Assembly (NCBI GenBank): GCA_044869955.1
Contig: JBIOYC010000060.1
Span: 10,510 to 74,509 of the forward strand
Direction of reading: 5' to 3'
Origin: CALMKX01 sp044869955
GTDB lineage: Bacteria > Acidobacteriota > Thermoanaerobaculia > Multivoradales > SZUA-115
DNA: 64,000 nucleotides
The notes beneath the pieces were generated by a model. That model searched no databases. It was not told where the DNA came from and saw only the letters and a program-made list of their open reading frames with translations. The translations under genes were made by a program, and so were the position numbers. The number at the start of each line of letters is the position of its first letter. Within the stretch, counting starts at the first letter, position 1. Positions 15,928 through 22,666 of this stretch are shown here, piece after piece.

Positions 15928-16575
15928 TCAGTGCCGGCCGAGCTCGAGGATGCGTCGGTGGTGCGAGCCGGCGAGGGGTTGCTCCCTCTCGACTCGCCAA
16001 CCCTGCGGCACGATGGGATCCTGCTCTCCGACCCACAGCAAGAAACGGGCTCCGGGGGGAAGGCGCTCGGCGAGAGCGGCGAGCAGGTCCGCATCGAGCC
16101 GCAGAGCGCGGGAGGTCACCAGATCGACATCCGAGCCCAGGCCGGCTGGCAGCGGGAGCGCGACTCTAGCATCGAGCACTCGGCCCGGCAACGCGGCCTT
16201 GCCGAGGGCGGTCTCGAGGAATGCGATCTTCTTCTGTCGCACCTCGACCAGGGTGACGTGGAGGCCCGGCCGGGCGGCGGCCAGCACCAGGCCCGGGAAG
16301 CCGGCTCCGCTGCCGAGGTCGAGCAGCCGGTGGTCGGTCGAGCGGAGGAGGGGAAGAGCGGCCAGGGATTCGCCATAGTGCCGAGCGAAGAGCTCGGCTG
16401 CCGGCGCCACGGCGACCAGGGAGACCAGGCGGTTCCAGCGCCCGAGCTCCCGATAGTGGCGGTGGAGCGCCGCCACCACCGGCTCGGAGAGAGGCTGCGG
16501 AGAGACACTCGCCAGGCCGCGCCGAAAGGACTCGAGATCGAGGTCGGGAAGCGCGCGCTGGGGCTTGGTGGCCAT
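15928..16575 (-). CDS. rsmG: 16S rRNA (guanine527-N7)-methyltransferase
   Basis: Methylates N7 of G527 in 16S rRNA; loss of it gives low-level streptomycin resistance in other species. The 215-residue product has an N-terminal helical cap with HYRELGRWNRLVSLVAV (residues 40-56), SAM motif I LLDLGSGAGFPGLVLA (84-99) and VTLVEVRQKKIAFLETA with the acidic ribose-binding residue. Heading the parAB operon is a typical origin-region arrangement. The 126-nt gap upstream carries the parS-like repeat and must also hold its promoter. Confidence 0.93.
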   Translation of the reverse strand: MATKPQRALPDLDLESFRRGLASVSPQPLSEPVVAALHRHYRELGRWNRLVSLVAVAPAAELFARHYGESLAALPLLRSTDHRLLDLGSGAGFPGLVLAAARPGLHVTLVEVRQKKIAFLETALGKAALPGRVLDARVALPLPAGLGSDVDLVTSRALRLDADLLAALAERLPPGARFLLWVGEQDPIVPQGWRVEREQPLAGSHHRRILELGRH

Positions 16576-16637
16576 CGGCCTCGAGTCTCGCAGCCGGTTG
16601 TTCCCGAGGCAAGGGCACCCGGCCTCGACAGGGAGGT

Positions 16638-16653
16638 TGTTTCACGAGAAACT
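16638..16653. promoter_or_regulatory. parS-like site 1
   Basis: TGTTTCACGAGAAACT matches the widely conserved parS palindrome TGTTTCACGTGAAACA at 14 of 16 positions (differences at 10 and 16). It lies 1.5 kb upstream of parB in the rsmG promoter gap. A half-site GGTGAAACA follows 5 nt later. Function as a ParB loading site is inferred from the match and position. Confidence 0.75.
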
Positions 16654-16670
16654 TCGCGGTGAAACAAGGG

Positions 16671-16686
16671 TGTTTCACGGGAAACC
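16671..16686. promoter_or_regulatory. parS-like site 2
   Basis: TGTTTCACGGGAAACC matches the parS consensus at 14 of 16 positions and lies exactly 33 bp after site 1. Again a GGTGAAACA half-site follows, ending 3 nt before the ATG of the LAGLIDADG-like gene. The two sites therefore form a direct repeat, each unit made of one near-palindrome plus one half-site. Confidence 0.75.
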
Positions 16687-16701
16687 TGGCGGTGAAACAA
16701 C

Positions 16702-17040
16702 ATGGCGCTTTCCGACTTCGACCTCGGCTTCTTCCTCGGCATCCTGGTCGGTGAGGGGCATTTTGGCGGTGACGGCCGCCAGCCCCACGTCACCGTGCGC
16801 ATGCACACCGACCACGAGGCCCTCTTTCTCTGGTTGGCCTCGGCCTTCCCGGGCAGTCGCCTCTACGGGCCCTACCATCACTCCGGTCGCAGCTACTACC
16901 AGTGGATGGCTCGCGGGAGCTGCCTCCGAGAGCAGATCGTCCCCCTCCTCGACCGCGTCCTCACGCCCGCCATCGACGGCAAGGCCTACGCTCGCTACCT
17001 GGCGATGAAGGAGCGCTATCGACTCGCGACGCCGCCCTGA
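16702..17040 (+). CDS. LAGLIDADG-like single-domain protein
   Basis: A 112-residue protein resembling one LAGLIDADG homing-endonuclease domain. The motif helix LGFFLGILVGEGHFG (residues 8-22) ends in GEG, with Glu18 at the metal-binding acid position. A beta-sheet-like stretch (HVTVRMHTDHEALFLWLASA) and a second strand pair (LYGPYHHSGRSYYQWMARG) follow. A single motif implies a homodimer. It is not inside an intron or intein and stands free between rsmG and jag, so it may be a domesticated DNA-binding protein. Its start lies just after two parS-like repeats, and no Shine-Dalgarno sequence is evident. A hairpin follows the stop. Confidence 0.72.
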   Translation: MALSDFDLGFFLGILVGEGHFGGDGRQPHVTVRMHTDHEALFLWLASAFPGSRLYGPYHHSGRSYYQWMARGSCLREQIVPLLDRVLTPAIDGKAYARYLAMKERYRLATPP

Positions 17041-17048
17041 AGCACGAA

Positions 17049-17070
17049 GGGCGGGCCCCATGGCCCGCCC
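17049..17070 (+). terminator. GC-rich hairpin after the LAGLIDADG-like gene
   Basis: GGGCGGGCC and GGCCCGCCC form a 9-bp perfect stem around CCAT, 8 nt after the stop. Flanking AAG and CTT bases could lengthen the stem. There is no clear T-run, but it sits between two convergent genes, so it may serve both. Confidence 0.55.
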
Positions 17071-17098
17071 CCCTTGCCTCGTCCCGCTGTACGTCGGC

Positions 17099-17893
17099 CT
17101 AGACCGGCTCGCGCAACAAGACCGCCACTCGCTTGAAGAAGCCCTCGCCCTCGCTCTCGGTGCGGACCTCGGAATCCTCGGCCAGCGCCACGTGGATGAT
17201 CCGCCGCTCCCCAGGGCTCATCGGCGCCAGGCTGATCGGGCGGCCGCTTCGCCGCACCAGGTCGGCCGTCTCCCTCGCCAGTCGTTGAAGCTCCTCCTCC
17301 CGGCCGCTGCGATAGCCCCCGCTGTCAACGCGGCAAACTGGCCCTTCGCCGACGCCGTGCAGAAGCCGCGGCAGAAGGTACTCGATCGCCTGGAGAACCT
17401 CCGCCTCCTCGGCCAGCAGGCGCTCACGGCCGGGCCCCGTCAACTCGACCCGCAAGCCTTCCTCGTCCTTCTCGATCTGCGCGGAGAGCTCGAGGCCGGA
17501 CAGCCGAAGCAGGGCCTGGAGCGCCTGCTCGGGGGTGGCGCCTTCGCTCGCCTCGCCGCGGGCAACCACGGGCCGGACCGGCCGCTCGGGACGGTCCTCG
17601 CCCCAAGCCGGGGCTGTCTCCTGGTGCAGGGCCGGCGCCGCGGGTCGCGGCGGCGCCGTGCGCGGCACCGCCGGCCTCGCGGCAGGAGGCGATGGGCGCG
17701 GCGGCCGAGGGCCGCGAGGACTCGCTGGATCGACCTCGATCACCAGCCGCCGCGGGATGCGCACGAAGCCGTGTCGTTTGGGCACCTCACGATAGCCGAG
17801 CTCCTCTGGTGGAATCTGGTGGTGACGGGCCGCCGCGAGCAGGGCCTGCTCGAGCGTCTGGCCGGTGAAATAGCGACGGTTGGACTGGTTCAT
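17099..17893 (-). CDS. jag: Jag/KhpB RNA-binding protein (KH and R3H domains)
   Basis: RNA-binding protein linked to cell division and sRNA biology in other bacteria. The 264-residue product has an N-terminal Jag domain (about residues 6-52: YFTGQTLEQALLAAARHH), then a Pro/Arg/Ala-rich linker (about 55-108). A KH domain (about 120-195, with LRVELTGPGRERLLAEEAEVLQ) and a C-terminal R3H domain (LAPMSPGERRIIHVALAED) follow. It lies 19 nt behind yidC in the conserved rpmH-rnpA-yidD-yidC-jag cluster. The linker is longer than in Firmicutes Jag. Confidence 0.92.
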   Translation of the reverse strand: MNQSNRRYFTGQTLEQALLAAARHHQIPPEELGYREVPKRHGFVRIPRRLVIEVDPASPRGPRPPRPSPPAARPAVPRTAPPRPAAPALHQETAPAWGEDRPERPVRPVVARGEASEGATPEQALQALLRLSGLELSAQIEKDEEGLRVELTGPGRERLLAEEAEVLQAIEYLLPRLLHGVGEGPVCRVDSGGYRSGREEELQRLARETADLVRRSGRPISLAPMSPGERRIIHVALAEDSEVRTESEGEGFFKRVAVLLREPV

Positions 17894-17912
17894 GACTCTC
17901 TCCTGCCCCGGT

Positions 17913-19637
17913 TCAGGCCGGCTTCGCCTTCTTCTTCGCCGGTTTGGTCGTCTTGGCCGCCGTGGAACCGCCCTCCCGAGCGACCTTCAAACGGTTGTAG
18001 AACCACTGCTGGGCAATCGAGAGTACGTTGTTGGTCAGCCAGTAGAGCACCAGACCAGACGGCGCCCCCGCGAAGAGGAAGGTGAACACGATCGGCAGGA
18101 TCAGCATCATCTTCCGCTGGAGATCGTTGCCCGCAGAAGGCATCATCCAGGTCTGGGCGAACTGAGTGGCTCCCATGACGATCGGCAGGACGAAGTAGGG
18201 GTCTCGGGTCGACAGATCCTGCACCCACAGCAGCCACGGCGCCTGGCGCAGGTCGTAGGACACCGAGAGGATCTTGAAGAAGGCGAAGAAGACGGGCAGC
18301 TGGAGGACCATCGGCAGGCAGCCCCCGGCGGGGTTCACGCCTTCGCTCCGATAGAGGCCCATGACCTCGTCGTTCATCTGTCGCTGGGCCTCGAGGTTCG
18401 GCCGCCCCTGTTTGTCCCGCATTCGCCCGGCGTACTTGCTGCGGATGGCCTGGATGCGAGGGTTGAGCTCCTGGAGCTTCCCCATCGAGACCATGGACTT
18501 GTGGGTCAGGGGCAGGAGCAGGACCTTGATCAGCACGGTCATCAGGACGATGGCCCAGCCGTAGTTCTCGACCACGTTGTCATACAGCCACTCGAGGCCG
18601 ATCATGAGCGGCCGGGCCAGCCAGCCGAAGAAGCCGAGGTTGACGGTCCTCTGAAGCCCTCCGGGCAGGGCGGCCAGCGTGTCGTACTGCTTGCCGCCCC
18701 AATAGGTGGCCGCTTCGAAGCGCTCGGTGGCGGGAACCAGCTCGAGGCCGTAATCGAAGGGCAAGCCCTTCTGCTCTGCCGGCAGCTCACCCTCGGCCGG
18801 CACCCGCCGCAGCGTACTCTCGCCACCCTCGGCGCGGGTCTCGGTGGTGAAGGCCGGCAACCGGACCTCCGCGAGGGAGACCCGCGGTAGCACCGCCGAG
18901 AGGAAGTAGTTGTCGTCCAGGGCGACCCACCCCAGGCCGGTCCCCGCCACGGGGGGACGAACCTTGCCGGATTTCGAATCGAGCCGCTCGACGCCATCCG
19001 GTCCGGCGTACACCACGGCCCGCTGGTGGTAGGTGCTCTTGAGCTCCTCCGGTCCCGGGTTGCCGATGCCCGGACCGAAGAACACCGCGTAAGGCTGGGA
19101 GGCGGTGATCTCGGCTACCAGCATCCCTTTGGCGTCGAAGCTGAATCGCTTCTCGGCCTGGCCGACCTCACCGCGGTAGCGGAAGGTCAGCGCACCCTCA
19201 CCGTTCTCTGCCACCACGAAGAGGGCGTCGTTCAACGGATGCGCCGCACCGGCTCCCCGGGTTAGACCGAAGGGAAAGGGTCCACCCGCACGGGAGCGCA
19301 CCAGCTCCAGCGACGCCTCTCCGCCGGTGGCCCGCTCGTGGGTCTTGAACGAGACCAACTGGGCGCCACGGTTGGTGAACACGGCGACCCCGGACGGGCC
19401 GACCAGGCTGACCCGCTCCTCGCTCGCGGCGCCGATCGGCTCCGCGGCGACCGCGGGCGGCAGCGGCTCGGCGCCCGTTGCGGAAGTGCCGGCAGCGGCC
19501 ACGGTGGCCGGCGCCGGCAGCTCGGCGGCCGGGGGCGGTGCAGGGGCCGGGGATTTCTTGGCGGGAAAGAGCTGGCCCCAGAGCAGCAGGATGCCAACGG
19601 AAAGGGCGATGAACAGCAACAGACGACGGGTTTCCAC
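17913..19637 (-). CDS. yidC: Membrane protein insertase YidC
   Basis: Inserts and folds inner-membrane proteins, alone or with SecYEG. The 574-residue product is of the Gram-negative long form. It has an N-terminal helix (residues 5-22), an Ala/Pro-rich spacer, a large periplasmic P1 domain (about 70-340) and the conserved five-helix core starting at LMIGLEWLYDNVVENYGWAI. MVSMGKLQELNPRIQAIRSKY and GCLPMVLQLPVFFAFFKIL are diagnostic. The C-terminus is lysine-rich (KTTKPAKKKAKPA), a possible ribosome contact. The large P1 domain argues for a double-membrane cell. Confidence 0.96.
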   Translation of the reverse strand: METRRLLLFIALSVGILLLWGQLFPAKKSPAPAPPPAAELPAPATVAAAGTSATGAEPLPPAVAAEPIGAASEERVSLVGPSGVAVFTNRGAQLVSFKTHERATGGEASLELVRSRAGGPFPFGLTRGAGAAHPLNDALFVVAENGEGALTFRYRGEVGQAEKRFSFDAKGMLVAEITASQPYAVFFGPGIGNPGPEELKSTYHQRAVVYAGPDGVERLDSKSGKVRPPVAGTGLGWVALDDNYFLSAVLPRVSLAEVRLPAFTTETRAEGGESTLRRVPAEGELPAEQKGLPFDYGLELVPATERFEAATYWGGKQYDTLAALPGGLQRTVNLGFFGWLARPLMIGLEWLYDNVVENYGWAIVLMTVLIKVLLLPLTHKSMVSMGKLQELNPRIQAIRSKYAGRMRDKQGRPNLEAQRQMNDEVMGLYRSEGVNPAGGCLPMVLQLPVFFAFFKILSVSYDLRQAPWLLWVQDLSTRDPYFVLPIVMGATQFAQTWMMPSAGNDLQRKMMLILPIVFTFLFAGAPSGLVLYWLTNNVLSIAQQWFYNRLKVAREGGSTAAKTTKPAKKKAKPA

Positions 19638-19673
19638 GGTGGCTCGGTTCCTTCGATAAGGCGGCTGGGAGGC

Positions 19674-19880
19674 TCAGGGAAGATCGATACCGCCCGGGTG
19701 GAGTGGGTGGCAGCGGCACAGCCGCCGCGCCGCCCGCCAGCTCCCGCGGGCAGCTCCATACTTAAGCACCGCGAGGCGAGCGTATTCCGAGCAGCTGGGC
19801 GAGAAGCGGCAGGCGCGCGGCAACAAAGGAGACAGCCAGCGCTTGTAGCCTTCGAGAAGGGCCACCAGCAGGCGCTTCAC
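19674..19880 (-). CDS. yidD: Membrane protein insertion efficiency factor YidD
   Basis: A 68-residue membrane-associated helper of the insertase pathway. The family pattern is complete: LVALLEGYKRWLSPLLPRAC, RFSPSCSEYARLAVLKYGA and CRCHPLHPGGIDLP, with conserved cysteines. Start is GTG at 19880, overlapping the rnpA stop as GTGA. A longer upstream frame would overlap rnpA and does not match the family. It lies 36 nt before yidC. Confidence 0.92.
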   Translation of the reverse strand: MKRLLVALLEGYKRWLSPLLPRACRFSPSCSEYARLAVLKYGAARGSWRAARRLCRCHPLHPGGIDLP

Positions 19881-20266
19881 GGTGCGCCCGCCGCGGCTCG
19901 AGGGAGCGCCCGGTGGAGCAGGCCCAGAAGCTCGTCCGCCAATGCCGAGAAGTCGCCCTGTGCCGCCGCCGGCTGCAGGTGCACGACCAGGTCGAGGGGC
20001 GGCAGCTCGCTGCGTCGGTTCCATCGCCGGTAGACCTCTCGCACTCGGCGCTTCAGGCGCTGGCGTACCACGGCCTTCCCGACCTTGCGACTCGCCGTGA
20101 TGCCCAGACGGGGATGATCACATTGGTTCTTGATCGTATGCAGGGTGAGCAGGGTGCCGCGGTGGCGGCGGCCCTGGCGGTAACAGTTCAGATAGTCCGA
20201 CCGCCGGCGGAGCTTGTCGTCGCGAGTGAGGCGCTGTCCGCCGCTCGCCGGCGAGCGCTCGGACAC
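19877..20266 (-). CDS. rnpA: Ribonuclease P protein component
   Basis: Protein subunit that helps RNase P RNA bind pre-tRNA 5' leaders. The 129-residue product has the family start LTRDDKLRRRSDYLNCYRQGRR (residues 13-34) and the core motif KVGKAVVRQRLKRRVREVYRR (about 61-81) that binds RNA. The start is ATG at 20266, 13 nt after the rpmH stop. The RNA subunit gene rnpB was not found in the window. Confidence 0.94.
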   Translation of the reverse strand: MSERSPASGGQRLTRDDKLRRRSDYLNCYRQGRRHRGTLLTLHTIKNQCDHPRLGITASRKVGKAVVRQRLKRRVREVYRRWNRRSELPPLDLVVHLQPAAAQGDFSALADELLGLLHRALPRAAAGAP

Positions 20267-20279
20267 CGCCCTCTCCCGT

Positions 20280-20414
20280 CTAGACGCAGAGACGCTTGCG
20301 ACCCTTCCGGCGCCGGCGGCTCAGCACCGCGCGGCCATGGCGGGTCTTCATGCGCTCCCGGAAGCCGTGGGTCCGCTTGCGGCGGAGGTTGTTCGGCTGG
20401 AAAGTCCTCTTCAC
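20280..20414 (-). CDS. rpmH: 50S ribosomal protein L34
   Basis: A 44-residue very basic ribosomal protein: (V/M)KRTFQPNNLRRKRTHGF, then RERMKTRHGRAVLSRRRRKG and a short end KRLCV. The match to L34 is essentially complete. Start is GTG at 20414. It heads the rpmH-rnpA-yidD-yidC-jag operon and marks the usual border of an origin region, but dnaA is not next to it here. Confidence 0.95.
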   Translation of the reverse strand: MKRTFQPNNLRRKRTHGFRERMKTRHGRAVLSRRRRKGRKRLCV

Positions 20415-20544
20415 GGCGCGCTACCTTTCCCTTGGGGGTTTCGAGATCTCACCACCCCGCCATGCGCGGGGACAGACACGAACCTCGGAGACTAGTCGAT
20501 CCTCGCGGGCCGGGTCAACCGGGTCGCGGTCACGTCGCCGCTGC

Positions 20545-20550
20545 CATACT
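20545..20550 (+). promoter_or_regulatory. -10-like CATACT, leaderless type
   Basis: CATACT ends exactly 7 nt before the ATG at 20558, leaving no room for a ribosome site. It follows the same pattern as at 3394, 27450, 30148 and 60904. Confidence 0.35.
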
Positions 20551-20557
20551 CCGCGCC

Positions 20558-21727
20558 ATGACCGCTCGCCCCATCCTCCGTCTCGAGGCCGCGCTCGGCG
20601 AGCTCCTCCTGGCCGCCACCGTGGGCCCTCCTCTGCCGCCGCTGCCGGCGCCGCTGCGGACCTCCGCACCTCCGCCGCAGGACTTGCCCACCCTATGGCG
20701 GCAGATCGCCGACCTGCCGCGAGAGGAGCTGCCGCGCTCCGGCCTGGTTGCCACGCTCGCGCTCGCCCGGGGCAGCCTCCGAGAGAAGCTCGCCGACCAA
20801 TATCCGGACCTCGCCGGGGCCAGCCCTCCTCCGCCGGGGTTCACCGAGCTGCGCACCCCTGTCGAGGAGCCCGATCGCCTCGCGCTGGAGGCGTTCTTCC
20901 ACCCGCCGGCTGCGGGCCGGCCGATCCTCTTCGTGGTGCACGGCCTCTTCGACAGCAAGCGCGCCGGCTATGCCGTACGGGCAGCAACGGCCCTCGCCGA
21001 GCAGGGCTTCGGGGTCGTGGTGCCCGATCTGCGCTGGCATGGCCGGCACCTGGGTGGCCCGGCCCTCTGCTCTTTGGGGCTCGAAGAAACGGGAGATCTG
21101 CTCGCCTGGGCCGCGTGGATCTCCCGCCGGCACCCGGATCACGAGCTCGGCCTGGTCGGCTTCAGCCTGGGGGCGATGGTGGTGATCCACACCCTCGCCG
21201 CCGACCGGAATCGGGCCTTCCGCGCCGGTGGGGTCGCCATCTCACCGGCCGGTTCCCTGGCTGAGACCGTCCCCTACGTGGACGAGACCGGTCTCCTCGC
21301 CCGCCCGTGGCCGCGTGGAGTGATGCCCTGGGTGCTGCGCAAGGGGATGCGGCGGCGCCTCGGCGCCCTGGGCCTCCCCGTGGCTCGCCAGCGGCCCTTC
21401 CGGGCCCTCCTGCATCATTTCGCCGAACGGCTGCCGGCGGTCACCGACTTCCTGGCGGAGGCGGATCCCTGCGCCGCCCTCGCCCGCGTGCGCTCGCCTG
21501 TCCTGGTGGTGGCCGGCGCCAACGATCCGATGTTCCCGCCCGAGACTCCGCGAGCGCTCGAGGCCGCCGGCACTGCGGCCCGGCCCTGGGCGGAGGTCGT
21601 CACTCTGCGCCGGGGCGGCCACGTGGCCTGCTTCGCCACGTCGCCCGTCTGGACGATGTCGGCGATCGAGCTCTTCTTCGCGAACAGCGCGCGACTGGCT
21701 GGAAGGACGGCTGCTTCGGGAGGCTGA
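20558..21727 (+). CDS. Alpha/beta hydrolase (YheT-like)
   Basis: A 389-residue alpha/beta-hydrolase-fold protein. The oxyanion-hole region is ILFVVHGLFDSKRAGYAVRAA (about 125-145), the nucleophile elbow is LVGFSLGAMVVI (G-F-S-L-G), and the strand RSPVLVVAGANDPMFPPE carries the likely acid Asp. A GGHVACF histidine is near the end. This layout resembles the YheT/ABHD1-3 group of esterases; the substrate is unknown. An N-terminal extension of about 100 residues lacks a recognisable domain. The ATG at 20558 was chosen because a promoter-like CATACT lies 7 nt before it. It stands alone, divergent from rpmH. Confidence 0.82.
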   Translation: MTARPILRLEAALGELLLAATVGPPLPPLPAPLRTSAPPPQDLPTLWRQIADLPREELPRSGLVATLALARGSLREKLADQYPDLAGASPPPPGFTELRTPVEEPDRLALEAFFHPPAAGRPILFVVHGLFDSKRAGYAVRAATALAEQGFGVVVPDLRWHGRHLGGPALCSLGLEETGDLLAWAAWISRRHPDHELGLVGFSLGAMVVIHTLAADRNRAFRAGGVAISPAGSLAETVPYVDETGLLARPWPRGVMPWVLRKGMRRRLGALGLPVARQRPFRALLHHFAERLPAVTDFLAEADPCAALARVRSPVLVVAGANDPMFPPETPRALEAAGTAARPWAEVVTLRRGGHVACFATSPVWTMSAIELFFANSARLAGRTAASGG

Positions 21728-21735
21728 ACGGAGGA

Positions 21736-21825
21736 TGGCGGAGAGGGTGGGATTCGAACCCACGGACCGGTTGCCCGGTCAACGGTTTTCGAGACCGCCC
21801 CGATCGACCACTCCGGCACCTCTCC
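21736..21825 (-). tRNA. tRNA-Ser (anticodon CGA)
   Basis: A class II tRNA with a long variable arm. The acceptor stem GGAGAGG/CCTCTCC, the T-arm GTGGGTTCGAATCCCAC, the anticodon loop TCTCGAAA (anticodon CGA, reading UCG) and an encoded G-CCA end are visible. It is 15 nt from a second tRNA-Ser on the same strand. Confidence 0.95.
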
Positions 21826-21839
21826 AGGCTGGAACTATG

Positions 21840-21930
<91 letters not shown>

Positions 21931-21951
21931 GCGGACCTGCTCAAAGAACCT

Positions 21952-22440
21952 TCAACCCTGCTGCGGGGCCACACCCTGCCGGAGGGTCTGGAAGAACTGC
22001 CGCAGCAGCCCTCCGCAGCGAGGGGCGAGGATACCACTACTCACCTCGAGGCGGTGGTTGAGGCGCGGGTCGCGCACCAGGTCACCCAAGGAGCCGCACC
22101 AACCGGCCTTCGGGTCGGCCGCGCCGTAGACCAACCGCTCCACCCGGCTGTTGACCAGCGCCCCCGCGCACATGGCGCAGGGCTCGAGGGTGACGTACAT
22201 CGTGGTGCCCACGAGCCGCCAGCTGCCGAGTCGTCTCGCGGCCTCGCGGAGGGCGAAGACCTCGGCGTGGGCCAAGGGATCCTGATCGGTCTCCCGCCGG
22301 TTGTACCCTCGCCCCACCACCTCGCCGCTCGCGACGACGACGGCGCCCACCGGCACCTCCCCCAACGCCGCGGCCTTTTCGGCCTCGGCGATGGCTTCCA
22401 GCATGAAAGCTTCGTCCGATTCGACTACGGGGGACGGCAT
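21952..22440 (-). CDS. tadA: tRNA-specific adenosine deaminase
   Basis: Converts A34 to inosine in tRNA-Arg(ACG). The 162-residue zinc deaminase has the HAE motif in DPLAHAEVFALREAA (about residues 57-59) and PCAMCAGALVNSRVERLVYGA, giving one His and two Cys zinc ligands with the Glu proton shuttle. The family-specific GSLGDLVRDPRLNH segment near the C-terminus supports TadA over free-nucleoside deaminases. It lies just upstream of, and co-directional with, the two tRNA-Ser genes. Confidence 0.92.
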   Translation of the reverse strand: MPSPVVESDEAFMLEAIAEAEKAAALGEVPVGAVVVASGEVVGRGYNRRETDQDPLAHAEVFALREAARRLGSWRLVGTTMYVTLEPCAMCAGALVNSRVERLVYGAADPKAGWCGSLGDLVRDPRLNHRLEVSSGILAPRCGGLLRQFFQTLRQGVAPQQG

Positions 22441-22522
22441 CGAGGGCCTCGGATGAGAAGATCGTAGCAGTCGTGGGGCTCACCTTTACATCCCCAACCT
22501 GGCCGCATAGCATGGGGAGCCC

Positions 22523-22655
22523 GCCAGCGGCGGGCGAAGGGCTCGGGTCCTGTGCATCGGGCGATCCCGAACCTCGTCAGGCCCGGAAGGGAGCAGCGAT
22601 AAGGCTTCTGCTTCGAGTGCCGCAGGGAAGCCGGAGCCCTTCGTCAGCCGCTGGC
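22523..22655 (+). ncRNA. ffs: Signal recognition particle RNA (4.5S-like)
   Basis: The apical core is unmistakable: GAACCTCGTCAGGCCCGGAA, then GGGAGCAGCGATAAG, containing the Ffh-binding internal loops and GGAA tetraloop. The arms pair over a long distance: GGCGAAGGGCTC with GAGCCCTTCGTC, extended by GCCAGCGG (22523-22530) with CCGCTGGC (22648-22655). The exact ends are not fixed; GGGG before and CCCC after could add four more pairs. It ends 11 nt before dnaX, a position seen in many bacteria. Confidence 0.9.
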
Positions 22656-22666
22656 CCCCCAATCTG

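Noticed and set aside
16702..17040. Intein or group I intron carrying the LAGLIDADG motif
   Set aside because: The frame is a complete stand-alone gene with its own start and hairpin; neither neighbour is interrupted.
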